From: Methylobacterium goesingense
GTDB taxonomy: Bacteria > Pseudomonadota > Alphaproteobacteria > Rhizobiales > Beijerinckiaceae
Length of the DNA stretch: 42,375 nucleotides
Assembly: GCF_022179225.1 (NCBI RefSeq)
Contig: NZ_BPQL01000055.1
Span: 1-42,375 of the forward strand
Reading direction: 5' to 3'
The position numbers and the translations under genes are program-made. This document shows, one piece after another, positions 25,367-33,269 of this stretch (position 1 is its first letter; the number at the start of each line of letters is the position of its first letter). The notes beneath the pieces are model-generated. The model was not told the DNA's origin. It did not search any database and saw only the letters and a program-made list of their open reading frames with translations.

Positions 25367-25543
25367 TTACCGTCCAGCCTGCCTTGCCAATCGTAGGGCT
25401 TTCAGACGCTCAGTCTTCTCGTCCTGCGCCTGGTTGGCATCAGAGAGGTCTGTCCAAGCCATCTGAGCAATGCGCCCCTTCTCAGCCTCCCTTGCCAACT
25501 GAACCTCAGTGCGCGGCAAGGCCTGGCTTAATCTGAGATGCAC
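25367..25543 (-). CDS. Small hypothetical protein, RLKALRLA family (copy 1)
   Basis: This 58-aa frame starts at GTG 25543 with AAGGA about 9 bases upstream. Its end, DANQAQDEKTERLKALRLAR, closely resembles the end of the protein at 25851-26036 (DATQQATEDKTVRLKALRLA), so the two are paralogues. It lies before two terminators that point the same way. The function is unknown. Confidence 0.62.
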   Translation of the reverse strand: MHLRLSQALPRTEVQLAREAEKGRIAQMAWTDLSDANQAQDEKTERLKALRLARQAGR

Positions 25544-25578
25544 GGCTGTCTTCCTTGAGGGCGAGGAGGCTTAAGGAG

Positions 25579-25788
25579 CTACCGAGCGTTCTGCCAGATT
25601 GCCGTGACAGCCCGAAGAGCGATATCACCAGCAGCCTCCGAGGCTCCCTCAGACCCGAAGGACCGGACTGACTGCTGAACCACCTCCCTTCCCTTCCAGA
25701 TCGCCCAGTCGAACCGACCGGGCTCCGTTGCGGACGGCGTGATCCGCAGGGAGTGGGGATTGGGGGTGAAGATGATCATCAGGATCAT
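25579..25788 (-). CDS. Small hypothetical protein
   Basis: This frame of about 69 aa contains FTPNPHSLRITPSATEPGRF and DWAIWKGREVVQQSVRSFGS, ending in GDIALRAVTAIW. The style suggests a small beta-alpha protein. The start is ambiguous between ATGs at 25788 and 25779. It sits between the two RLKALRLA paralogues. Confidence 0.6.
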   Translation of the reverse strand: MILMIIFTPNPHSLRITPSATEPGRFDWAIWKGREVVQQSVRSFGSEGASEAAGDIALRAVTAIWQNAR

Positions 25789-25850
25789 ATGGGAACGCGC
25801 ACAAGCATTTCCCAACGACGTGGCAGCGGCCTTGCCCTCGCGCGATTGAG

Positions 25851-26036
25851 CTACCCTTTCTTGTCCGCCTTTTCCTTGGCGAGTCGAAGGGCCTTGAGGC
25901 GCACCGTTTTGTCCTCGGTCGCCTGCTGGGTTGCATCGTAATCCGCCCGTGCCTCGCCGCCGGCGCGGGCCCTCTCCAGATGCCTGGCTGCCTTCGTTTC
26001 GCGGCGGTCCTGCGCACCGCTGTCGTCATCCGTCAT
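25851..26036 (-). CDS. Small hypothetical protein, RLKALRLA family (copy 2)
   Basis: This 61-aa charged helical protein has C-terminal EDKTVRLKALRLAKEKADKK, which matches the 58-aa paralogue at 25367-25543. AAGG lies 10 bases upstream of the ATG. It is the first gene of the leftward three-gene unit. The function is unknown. Confidence 0.65.
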   Translation of the reverse strand: MTDDDSGAQDRRETKAARHLERARAGGEARADYDATQQATEDKTVRLKALRLAKEKADKKG

Positions 26037-26366
26037 GGCGGCCAAGCCTTCCTACTGGTGATGAATCGGGACGGGGCTACCGTTGACTTAACCATGTCCG
26101 CCACGCGAGATGGCATGTCTGGCTGCGCTCGCCCTTGGGTGAGTCGTGAGCCGGCGTCAGGAGAGATCGCCGCGAGATAGACCCTGAAACGACTACGGCC
26201 CCCCAGTCGCCAAACTGGAGGGCCGCGAAATCGATAGGTCTGTGAGGACCGGTTCCAACTCCTCACAAGCCATACGGCGCCCTCGGGTGTCAAGTGAGAA
26301 CGCCAATTCTCACGTCGAGAAGTCGTGCCTTGTGCCTGCCTGCGGCCCGAATAGGGACCGGGACCG
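26037..26366. other. Divergent intergenic region before the replication gene
   Basis: This 330-base gap is expected to hold the promoters of the leftward small genes and of the rep gene. One TTAACCAT 8-mer (26088-26095) is present. Around 26197-26226 a CCAGTCGCCAAACTGG inverted pair is seen. No gene is recognised. Confidence 0.35.
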
Positions 26367-27134
26367 ATGTTTCACGCCGCAATGCAGGCCGTGATCGAGG
26401 CTGCGCGTACGTTCGCACAGATGAACGAGGCGGGCCGCCAGCTTTGGCAGGGGCACGCCGCGGGCGCCCTGACCGACGAGGAGGCTCAGGAACTCGCCGA
26501 ACGGCTCCAGGGGCGCCGTAGCTCGATTAAAGAGGCTATCCGGCCTGTCCTTGGTCCCACGATCCGCAGAAGCATGTTTCCGCCCCGCCGGGTGCCCGTC
26601 TCGCCCGATCGCCTTGCCTCGCGTGATCGGCGCCGGCTCCTCTCCTGTTCCGGACCCATGCCGCCGGCCCTTGCCGCCCGCTTCACCGAAGGGCAGCGAG
26701 CCGTTCTGCGCATCATCGCCGACGAGGTGGCCGCGAAGAAGGAGTGCATCCTTTGCGTCGATGCCATCGCGGCACGGGCCGGAGTCTCTCGCCGCCTGGC
26801 ACAGATGGCAATCCGCCTCGCTGAGGGGGACGGGCTCATCACGGTGAAGGAGCGCCGCAACGTGGGTCGGAAGAACGACCCGAACATCATCCGCATCATC
26901 AGCCGCGAATGGCAGGCGTGGATCAAGCGGGGTGGCAAGCAAAAGCGGGGTGGCTTCACACAGGAGGAGCATCAGACCGGACCCACCCAGCCCAACGACT
27001 CGGCGGCAGCTCCAGTCCAGGCGATAGGGTGCAAAGCGCTGCGCCCCACAGATAGGTTGTTAATTCTGGGGACGATTTCTGCAGCGGAACCGATCAAACG
27101 GCTGCCGGAACAGCAGAGATTTGCCCATCGATAG
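26367..27134 (+). CDS. Probable plasmid replication initiation protein
   Basis: This 255-aa protein has a helical N-terminal part and a central winged helix-turn-helix (FTEGQRAVLRIIADEVAAKK, CVDAIAARAGVSRRLAQMAI, LAEGDGLITVKERRN), resembling the DNA-binding part of replication proteins and phage replisome organisers. The main support is position: seven CCTAACG iterons begin 208 bases after its stop. No other replication initiator candidate is seen. The C terminus is polar and unconserved in style. Transcriptional regulator is the alternative reading. Confidence 0.65.
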   Translation: MFHAAMQAVIEAARTFAQMNEAGRQLWQGHAAGALTDEEAQELAERLQGRRSSIKEAIRPVLGPTIRRSMFPPRRVPVSPDRLASRDRRRLLSCSGPMPPALAARFTEGQRAVLRIIADEVAAKKECILCVDAIAARAGVSRRLAQMAIRLAEGDGLITVKERRNVGRKNDPNIIRIISREWQAWIKRGGKQKRGGFTQEEHQTGPTQPNDSAAAPVQAIGCKALRPTDRLLILGTISAAEPIKRLPEQQRFAHR

Positions 27135-27341
27135 CGCGACCCCCGACCGTCTCCAGTTGGACACCATCGACGCAGCCATGCGGCGAGTGCATCTGCTCGA
27201 ACGGTGAACCGAGCGAAGCAGGAGTGCTCTCACGTGAAGCCTGTGGTCGAATTCCACCTATGGTTATAAAGGCGAGAACTTGCCGTAACGTCGTCACGAC
27301 AGCGTGGCGAGTTGCCGGGTTAACGACTGGAAAAGCAGATC

Positions 27342-27510
27342 CCTAACGTCTGTAGGCCGAGTCCTAACGTAAGGGTGCAAGGTCCTAACGGCTGTAAGTG
27401 AACCCCTAACGCCAGGAGGGAATGCTTACTAGCGTTAGGACTTTGTTTCCTTGCGTTAGGGAAAAACCCGTCCAATTGCTCACTTACGTTAGGAGTGCGT
27501 AGTACTAACG
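27342..27510. repeat. Iteron cluster, likely origin of replication
   Basis: CCTAACG occurs at 27342, 27363, 27384 and 27405 with exact 21-base spacing. The complement CGTTAGG occurs at 27433 and 27454 (again 21 bases apart) and at 27487; a CTAACG half copy is at 27505-27510. Spacing of two helical turns is typical of Rep-binding iterons. With the rep gene just upstream this is the probable oriV. The inverted group could serve copy-number handcuffing or Rep autoregulation. Confidence 0.8.
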
Positions 27511-27794
27511 GGGGGCCGAAAATGAAAAGATCTTCGGTAGTTCCAGGGAGTGTCCATGCTCGCGATAGGAACCGCCCTGGAGACGCCTTCCTATCAGCCG
27601 CGCATATTCCGTTGAATTGGGTCAGGACCCATCTGCCCCCTTCCAGACAGAGGCTGGGATCTACGTCGGCCGCGAAGGTGCGGAAGAGGGGTCTAGATCG
27701 TCCCAGCGGTATAGGAGAAGGCCGAAAACGGGAGAGGCCTTGCCTGCTCCTCCCATGCATTGCGTCGGATGCATTGCCGCGTCATGTCTCAGAA

Positions 27795-28097
27795 ATGCGC
27801 TACGTTCTCGCTGCCCTCGCCTTCCTTGTGACGCCAGTCTTGGCGGCTCCGATGACCCCTTCAGAATGCGCCGAGGCGGCCAAGCTATTCAGTTCCGCCA
27901 GCGAGACGATGGACCACTTCGCTTCATCCACACTCCCGAAGGGAGTCATCGATCTCACCATTGCCAGCACCCCCGAGTTCAAGCTTGCCGCGATCCGCGC
28001 GGAAGATGCACGGCGGAAGCTCGTGCCGGCTGCGAAGGAATATGCGCAGACGCTGGAGGATCTGGCATACCAACTGAAGGTCTGCGCCCGTCGATGA
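27795..28097 (+). CDS. Small exported hypothetical protein
   Basis: This 100-aa protein has a signal peptide (MRYVLAALAFLVTPVLAAPM) and a helical mature region with two cysteines (one in SECAEA, one in KVCARR) that may form a disulfide. Its stop overlaps the start of the nuclease gene (ATGA), so the pair is translationally coupled and probably works in the same compartment, perhaps as a partner or inhibitor of the nuclease; this is inference. Confidence 0.75.
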   Translation: MRYVLAALAFLVTPVLAAPMTPSECAEAAKLFSSASETMDHFASSTLPKGVIDLTIASTPEFKLAAIRAEDARRKLVPAAKEYAQTLEDLAYQLKVCARR

Positions 28098-28816
28098 GAA
28101 GTGACTGGTTAGCGCTCACTCTTTGGGCCGTACCCCACCTTGCACAGGCCGCCGAACCGATCGTTGGGCGTGCCTCTGTCACCGATGGCGACACTGTCGT
28201 GATCGGCGCGATCAAGATCCGCCTTCATGGGATCGATGCGCCAGAGAGCGCTCAGCTTTGCCAGGACGCTATCGGTAAGAGCTACCGCTGCGGCCAGGTC
28301 GCAGCGCTCGCCTTGGCCGATAGGATTGGGACATCCCCGATCTCCTGCGAACCGCGCGACACCGACAAATACGGCCGAACCGTTGCTGTCTGCCGCAAGG
28401 GTCCCGAGGACCTGAACGGCTGGATGGTGACGCAGGGTCACGCCGTCGCCTACCGCCGGTACTCCAGCGATTACGTGCAGGCCGAAACGACGGCCAAGGC
28501 TACGAAGAGGGGCATCTGGGCTGGATCGTTTACGACGCCGGCCGATTGGCGGAAGGGGGAGCGCGCAATGGGGATGGGGTTCGCTGCCCCTGGCGGCCCA
28601 GACGGGCCGATCCCAGGCCCTACCAAGCAGGTTGAGGCCCCGCCGGCCGGCGGATGCGCCATCAAGGGCAACATCTCGCGGGCGGGGGAGAAGGTTTACC
28701 ACGTCCCCGGCTCACGCGATTACGACCGTACTCGGATCAGCGAGAGGTCCGGCGAGCGCATGTTCTGCTCCGAAGACGAAGCCAAGGCTGCGGGGTGGCG
28801 GGCGCCGCGAGGCTGA
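28094..28816 (+). CDS. Secreted thermonuclease (SNase)-family nuclease
   Basis: This 240-aa protein has a signal peptide (LALTLWAVPHLAQAAEP) and an SNase fold: DGDTVVIGAIKIRLHGIDAP with Arg43 in RLHG and Glu51 after IDAP, then DKYGRTVAVC (second Arg of the active site) and AxxxxRGIW. A C-terminal extension with GGCAIKGNISRAGEKVYHVP resembles the small calcium/ligand-binding tail seen in some alphaproteobacterial members. It degrades DNA or RNA outside the cytoplasm. It is convergent with the tape measure gene, 6 bases apart. Confidence 0.9.
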   Translation: MRSDWLALTLWAVPHLAQAAEPIVGRASVTDGDTVVIGAIKIRLHGIDAPESAQLCQDAIGKSYRCGQVAALALADRIGTSPISCEPRDTDKYGRTVAVCRKGPEDLNGWMVTQGHAVAYRRYSSDYVQAETTAKATKRGIWAGSFTTPADWRKGERAMGMGFAAPGGPDGPIPGPTKQVEAPPAGGCAIKGNISRAGEKVYHVPGSRDYDRTRISERSGERMFCSEDEAKAAGWRAPRG

Positions 28817-28822
28817 TCCAGA

Positions 28823-30601
28823 TCACGGCTTGCTGATGTTTTCGGTCGGGTTGGCCTTCACAATGGAAGGCCCCATCGAACGTAGGGCGTCCTTGACGCC
28901 CGCTGCGGCCGAGGCAGCGACACCCGGCACGCCGTTGACCGTCTGGTTCACCGTCACGTTCTGCGTGCGTTGATCGTTGCCTGTGTTCTCGTAGGTGTTC
29001 GTGACGCCAGCAGCCTTTGCCGCGCCCTGGCCCATCCAGTTAGCCCGGTCACCAAGGGACCCGAAGCTCGGTGCCGTCATGCCTTTGCCCATGCCGCGCA
29101 TGAAGGTTGGGCGCTTATCAGGGGCAGCCGCGCCGAACCGATCCTCGAAGCTCTTGGCGGTGATGCCGCCGTAGCCTCCGAGCACACCGTGATAGGTCGG
29201 CGGCGCGCCGAGAAGCCGGTTCAGCTTCTCCACCATGGCGTTGGCCTCGCCCGGCGTCTGGCCCTTGCCATCCACCCGAGCTTGGTCGCCGGCCGAGGCG
29301 ATCTCTAGTCCAGCCCGAGCGCCGGGCGCGAGCGCCCCACCGACCCCGACCATAATCCGGTCAATGGTAGCGCCGAACTGCTCCAGGCTGCTGTTGAAGG
29401 TGTCCATCGACTTGGCCAGGTCAACCTGCATCGTGCCGGGCGCCTCGCGCTCAATCGTGCCCTTGAACTCCTCGTACTTGTCGCGCTTCTTCAGAAGCCC
29501 GCTCATGGCGTTGCGGGCCTGGAGATCCCCGAACAGTTCGGCTTCCTTGAAGGCGTCACCCTTCGAGTAGCGGGCAGCCAGATCGAGGGTCCGATCCAGG
29601 CGCGACACGCCCTTCTTGTCGGCGTCCTTCAATTCCTTCTCGATATCGATGCCGGCCTTCTTGAACGCTTTCACCGTAACCGGCGCGGACATCTTCTCCA
29701 TGAAGTCGCGCAGGAAGTCGGCTGCCTGGGCTGTGGTCGCCGTACCTTCCCGGACTACCGTCAGGGCTGCGATGATGTCGCGAACGCCGGTTAGGCCCTG
29801 CAAGCCAATCTTGGAGCCGGACGCTGCCAACTCCGGCATCACGCCAGCCGACTCCTTGAACTCGGCCTTGCCGAGCTTGCCGCCCTTGATCGAGTAGTCG
29901 AACGCCGTCTCCAACTGCTCAACCTTCACGCCGAGGTTCTGCATGAAGACGATGGCGGCCTGGGCAGCCTTGTCGATCTCCACCGATCCGGCCTTGGCGG
30001 CTTTGGCCGTCAGTTCTGCCGAGGCGATCGACGTGTCGTAATCGACGCCGGCCGCCGCATAGGCGCTCGCCGCTCCGACAAGGGATTTGGCTGTCGTTCC
30101 GTACTTCGGCCCTGAGACGAGGAACCGGTCCACGGCTGGCTGCACCTGCTCCTTTGTCTTCTCGGTGGTCTTAGCCAACTCGACTTGGGCGGCTTCCAGC
30201 GTGCCGAAGCGGTTGAGCGCTGCCACGACCGATCCGAGGGACGCGAGCACGCTGACGGTGCCGCCCCCGGCACCACCCGCGACCGCCCCTGCTGCGGCTG
30301 CCCTGCCGGGTCGCGCGCCTGGTCGCGTGCTACCGCCTGGGCCAACAGGACCAAAGCCGGGGAAGCGAACCCGGCCGGCGCGGGCAGCCTCCTCACGCAT
30401 CTTGCGGAAGGCACGCGCCGCGCGCTCGGCGTCGGCCGTGATGCGACCCAAGCCGGACTTGCCGCCGAACTTGAAGTCGAACCCTTTGCCGAGATCCTTG
30501 CTGGCCCGCTTGATTTTGTCGAGTTCGCGCAGGAATTTGGCGGTGTCGTTGCCGCCGGAGAACCTTAGCCCGAGCTTCGCGATAAGTTCTTCGATGACCA
30601 T
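28823..30601 (-). CDS. Phage tail tape measure protein (short)
   Basis: This 592-aa protein matches the TP901-type tape measure core: a helical N terminus (KFLRELDKIKRASKDLGKGF), a hydrophobic patch (SVLASLGSVVAALNRFGTLE), the core with GTTAKSLVGAASAYAAAGVD, AAIVFMQNLGVKVEQLETAF and VMPELAASGSKIGLQGLTGV, and a C-terminal region ending NVTVNQTVNGVPGVAASAAA. Its length would set a short tail. It overlaps the previous stop by one base (TGATG). No other structural phage gene apart from the two upstream tail assembly genes is present. Confidence 0.9.
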   Translation of the reverse strand: MVIEELIAKLGLRFSGGNDTAKFLRELDKIKRASKDLGKGFDFKFGGKSGLGRITADAERAARAFRKMREEAARAGRVRFPGFGPVGPGGSTRPGARPGRAAAAGAVAGGAGGGTVSVLASLGSVVAALNRFGTLEAAQVELAKTTEKTKEQVQPAVDRFLVSGPKYGTTAKSLVGAASAYAAAGVDYDTSIASAELTAKAAKAGSVEIDKAAQAAIVFMQNLGVKVEQLETAFDYSIKGGKLGKAEFKESAGVMPELAASGSKIGLQGLTGVRDIIAALTVVREGTATTAQAADFLRDFMEKMSAPVTVKAFKKAGIDIEKELKDADKKGVSRLDRTLDLAARYSKGDAFKEAELFGDLQARNAMSGLLKKRDKYEEFKGTIEREAPGTMQVDLAKSMDTFNSSLEQFGATIDRIMVGVGGALAPGARAGLEIASAGDQARVDGKGQTPGEANAMVEKLNRLLGAPPTYHGVLGGYGGITAKSFEDRFGAAAPDKRPTFMRGMGKGMTAPSFGSLGDRANWMGQGAAKAAGVTNTYENTGNDQRTQNVTVNQTVNGVPGVAASAAAGVKDALRSMGPSIVKANPTENISKP

Positions 30602-30849
30602 CAGCGGCGCCCTCGGTTGCGGGTTTGCGCCTCACGTTCGGCCACGCGGGCGGCCTTCTCCCCGGCGGCCTCGCGCAGGTCCAGTACCTCGTGGAAGTCA
30701 GCGAGATCATCAAGGGTGTAGATCGTGCGAAGCTCGTGCAGAGTGCAGAGCGGCGGTTCGCTCATGCAGGGTGTAGGGCGGAGCAGATAGGGCAGCATCT
30801 CCCGCTCCAGGTTCGGGGCGATGCGGCTGATCTCGCGTGGTGTGAGCAT
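30601..30849 (-). CDS. Phage tail assembly chaperone, T-like
   Basis: This 82-aa protein starts MLTPREISRIAPNLEREMLP and contains CTLHELRTIYTLDDLADFHE, a pattern of small tail assembly proteins located just before the tape measure. Its frame is -1 relative to the preceding tail assembly gene and stays open upstream into the end of that gene (to 30942), as in lambda G/GT pairs. No canonical slippery heptamer is obvious. Confidence 0.7.
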   Translation of the reverse strand: MLTPREISRIAPNLEREMLPYLLRPTPCMSEPPLCTLHELRTIYTLDDLADFHEVLDLREAAGEKAARVAEREAQTRNRGRR

Positions 30850-30872
30850 CTTCGGCGATGATCCGTCCCGGC

Positions 30873-31253
30873 CTACGCTTCCGCCATCTTGCCGAGGCCG
30901 GCGACGATAAAATCCCGGAACTGCACTCCGAGCGCGAACCACGCCACCTCAACCGCGTCATCCATCGTGCTCGGTTTCACACCAAGGATGGCAGGGTCGC
31001 TACCGACACTGCACAGGCCGACCGCGTCGGTGATGAAGGCAACCGCATCCTCGGAGTTGATCTCGTTGTTCATTGAGGCGTGCAAGAACGCCTGGAAGGC
31101 GCCCTGGCGATCGACGTTGGCAGCGATGGTCCCCAACACGACTTGGTCACCTTTGAAGACTTGGTTCAGGCGCATGTAGAGCTTGAGCGATTGCTCGGCC
31201 GGGATCTTGTCGCAGCGGTAGACGACGCCACCGATCTTTCGTTCCGTAGCCAT
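30873..31253 (-). CDS. Phage tail assembly chaperone, G-like
   Basis: This 126-aa protein (ATERKIGGVVYRCDKIPAEQ, LKLYMRLNQVFKGDQVVLGT) resembles tail assembly chaperones of siphophages, including NNEINSEDAVAFITDAVG. GGAGAC upstream and a 13-base gap after the RHH gene suggest cotranscription. It keeps the tape measure protein soluble during tail assembly. It is one of three orphan tail genes. Confidence 0.75.
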   Translation of the reverse strand: MATERKIGGVVYRCDKIPAEQSLKLYMRLNQVFKGDQVVLGTIAANVDRQGAFQAFLHASMNNEINSEDAVAFITDAVGLCSVGSDPAILGVKPSTMDDAVEVAWFALGVQFRDFIVAGLGKMAEA

Positions 31254-31266
31254 GTGGGGCGTCTCC

Positions 31267-31467
31267 TCAGGTCTGTGGCTGCTCTGAACAGCGGGATTTC
31301 GGAGGGAGAGGGATCTTCGTGCCGGTCGCGCGCTCAAGACCATCGCGCAGGTACTGCCGAGCGACATCGCTGACATTCCCTGACCTGTTCGAGGCGACTG
31401 CCTGAAGCACCATGCGCAACTCACGGTCTATTCGAATGTAGAGATGGCTCGGGAAGGCGACGGCCAA
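31267..31467 (-). CDS. Ribbon-helix-helix protein leading the tail cassette
   Basis: This 66-aa protein contains LYIRIDRELRMVLQAVASNR, then NVSDVARQYLRDGLER, a typical RHH/CopG-like strand plus two helices. It probably represses or activates the tail genes that follow. The inverted repeat GCAAGAC/GTCTTGC (31484-31490, 31515-31521) upstream is a candidate binding site. Confidence 0.75.
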   Translation of the reverse strand: MAVAFPSHLYIRIDRELRMVLQAVASNRSGNVSDVARQYLRDGLERATGTKIPLPPKSRCSEQPQT

Positions 31468-31483
31468 AGTGGGTCTCCATCAG

Positions 31484-31521
31484 GCAAGACAGAGTCTCAC
31501 GAGAACTACGAGACGTCTTGC
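31484..31521. promoter_or_regulatory. Inverted-repeat candidate operator of the RHH/tail unit
   Basis: GCAAGAC and GTCTTGC are perfect complements with a 24-base spacer that also contains the palindrome GAGTCTC near 31493. The site lies about 20 bases upstream of the RHH gene start. Confidence 0.4.
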
Positions 31522-31739
31522 GCTGATCCGGAATACCTACAAAATCGAGCAGGTTGCCATCAGTGGTTTATAGATATTTTTAGGCGCTTCCCGACGCTTT
31601 TAGTGGCGGAGAAGCTATGCGTGACACGCATTTGTCTCAAGCTGCTGCGCGGACGATTGCTCTCGCGAATGGTCAGGAACATTGCCGGAAAGGCCGGCAC
31701 TTCCTCGACCTCATACGGCTTCCGAAAACTCAGGGGGCG

Positions 31740-31958
31740 TCAGGTTTTTTCAGGTTCGGACGAAGAGGCGGCGCCTCGACCTGGGCCGAGCTTCAGGCCC
31801 TCGGCGGCCTCCGCGAAGGCGGCCAGGGCCTCGGCCGTGACGCGCTTGCGGAAGGTGCTGGCGTCGTCGGCGCATTCGATGGTGATCGCGACGATGCGGG
31901 CGGCGTCGATCGCGGCGCGGATGCCGAGGTCGTAGGCGGCGCGCTCGGATGAGGTCAT
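31740..31958 (-). CDS. Small hypothetical protein
   Basis: This 72-aa alanine-rich helical protein (SSERAAYDLGIRAAIDAARI, RVTAEALAAFAEAAEGL) is of a type common in Methylobacterium mobile DNA. It stands alone between the tail cassette and the exported-protein gene at 32102. The function is unknown. Confidence 0.6.
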   Translation of the reverse strand: MTSSERAAYDLGIRAAIDAARIVAITIECADDASTFRKRVTAEALAAFAEAAEGLKLGPGRGAASSSEPEKT

Positions 31959-32101
31959 GCGTGTAGCCCTCGTGAAATGGATCTGGAACTGCCTGAACGA
32001 AACGGCCGCGCTTCTGTCAGGATCGGTTCAGCGCATGGGGCGCAGCCTTGGGTTTCTCCGGTCAGCCGAGGTTAAGGCCGGACGCCAACAGGGTTCAGGT
32101 C

Positions 32102-32431
32102 ATGATGCGCGTGAAGGTCCTGGGAATAGCTGCTGTGCTGGCTGCCGGGCTCGGCCTGGCAACGTCGGCCAAAGCCGCTGACCTCTCGTTCGACCCCTAT
32201 GAACAGACCGGCGGTGACGCTGTGGTCGAGTTCGTGGCCGGAGGCTGCGGCCCCGGCTTCCATCCCAATCCGTGGGGCCGCTGCCGGCCGAATGATCGGG
32301 GCTATGGCTATGGTGGCTACGGCGGACCCCGCCGTTTCTACGAGGGACGGCCCTACGGCTACGGAGATGGCTACGGTCGCCGTGGTGGCTACGAGTACGA
32401 CCGGCCCAGGCGGTTCTACGACGGCTACTGA
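32102..32431 (+). CDS. Exported Gly/Tyr/Arg-rich protein with GCG_CRPN-like motif
   Basis: This 109-aa protein has a signal peptide (MMRVKVLGIAAVLAAGLGLA) and then CGPGFHPNPWGRCRPN, the GCG_CRPN-type block seen ahead of low-complexity repeats in Methylobacterium exported proteins. The tail is repetitive (GYGGYGGPRRFYEG, then repeats of GDGYGRRGGYEYD and RRFYDGY). The biological role of this class is unknown; cell-envelope location is inferred. The ATG at 32102 is adjacent to a second ATG at 32105. Confidence 0.82.
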   Translation: MMRVKVLGIAAVLAAGLGLATSAKAADLSFDPYEQTGGDAVVEFVAGGCGPGFHPNPWGRCRPNDRGYGYGGYGGPRRFYEGRPYGYGDGYGRRGGYEYDRPRRFYDGY

Positions 32432-32436
32432 GGACA

Positions 32437-32784
32437 TCACGGCTGGTGCTCCTCGGGCCGCCAGCCGTTTAAGCCTGCCCATGCCTTGTCGATGATGCTT
32501 TCCCGGCGCTCAGCGCGGTCAGGAGCGGCATTGGCGACAATTCGCAGCGCTGCCTCCATGGCCTCGCTACCGCCCGCTGCTGAGGCTTCCTCGCCCTTTC
32601 GCCGGATCGCGGCCTGGAAAGCCTTCACAGCAGGGCCTGTCGTAGGCCCACTCTCAACAGCGGAGACAAGGCTCAGTAGGGCGTCCGCAATCGGCACGAT
32701 GGCCTCCTGCCAAGGCGAAGCAGCGTGAACTGCCGGCTCTTGAGAAGCCGGGGAAATGGGTACGGTCGTTCGTGAACGGATCAT
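32437..32784 (-). CDS. Hypothetical protein
   Basis: This 115-aa alanine-rich helical protein (AIVPIADALLSLVSAVESGP, MEAALRIVANAAPDRAERRE) has AGGAG upstream of the ATG at 32784. It is convergent with the Gly/Tyr-rich protein gene (stop to stop 5 bases). It has no recognised domain. Confidence 0.65.
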   Translation of the reverse strand: MIRSRTTVPISPASQEPAVHAASPWQEAIVPIADALLSLVSAVESGPTTGPAVKAFQAAIRRKGEEASAAGGSEAMEAALRIVANAAPDRAERRESIIDKAWAGLNGWRPEEHQP

Positions 32785-32937
32785 GGAGTCGTGCTCCTGC
32801 ACGTGAGGTGTTGGCTTGATGCGCGAGTGCCAAACGGCACGGCGTTCCGGCTGATGGGGGCCTAGATCAAGGTCACTGAACAAGTCACGGCCAGCCGCCA
32901 TTCGACGGAGACCGCGCAAACCCAAGTGGATTGTGCC

Positions 32938-33207
32938 ATGAACACTCGTATCGCTTCTACTGTTGCTGCTGTCGTCCTGAGCGTCAGCGCGATTGCTTCG
33001 CCTGCTCTGGCCCAGAGCTACACCGCTCCCGCTGGCGTCACCGCCGTGACGGCGCCCGGTGGCCTTGAGGGCCGCAGCTACGACGACATCACCACCGGCT
33101 CCATCGGCTATGGCCGCCGGCACGACTCGGCGCAGGAAGGCAACGCCAACCAGCCGAACTTCGTGGTGCAGCAGTACGGCCAGACCGCTGGTGGCCCGAG
33201 GCGCTAA
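32938..33207 (+). CDS. Small exported protein, EGNANQP family (copy 2)
   Basis: This 89-aa protein has a signal peptide (MNTRIASTVAAVVLSVSAIA, cleavage near ALA-QS) and C-terminal QEGNANQPNFVVQQYGQTAG matching the end of the protein at 2720-2980. A TTGSIGYGRR segment parallels ETTGSVNDVRR in copy 1. A strong terminator follows at once, so it is a single-gene unit. The function is unknown. Confidence 0.78.
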   Translation: MNTRIASTVAAVVLSVSAIASPALAQSYTAPAGVTAVTAPGGLEGRSYDDITTGSIGYGRRHDSAQEGNANQPNFVVQQYGQTAGGPRR

Positions 33208-33232
33208 GCCCTTCGACCCTTGAGACGACCGG

Positions 33233-33259
33233 CGGCGGGGCGAAAGCCTCGCCGTTTTT
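33233..33259 (+). terminator. Rho-independent terminator
   Basis: CGGCGGGGC (33233-33241), loop GAAA, GCCTCGCCG (33246-33254) and TTTTT form a complete intrinsic terminator for the exported-protein gene. It sits between two convergent genes. Confidence 0.85.
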
Positions 33260-33269
33260 GTGTCGGGGA

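Noticed and set aside
26088..26095. TTAACCAT as a CtrA site before rep
   Set aside because: About one copy of this 8-mer is expected by chance in 42 kb on both strands; there is no second half-site and the distance to the start is over 270 bases.
27342..27510. CRISPR array
   Set aside because: The repeats are 7-base cores at 21-base spacing in both orientations, typical of iterons. Unit length and spacers do not fit CRISPR, and no cas gene is present.
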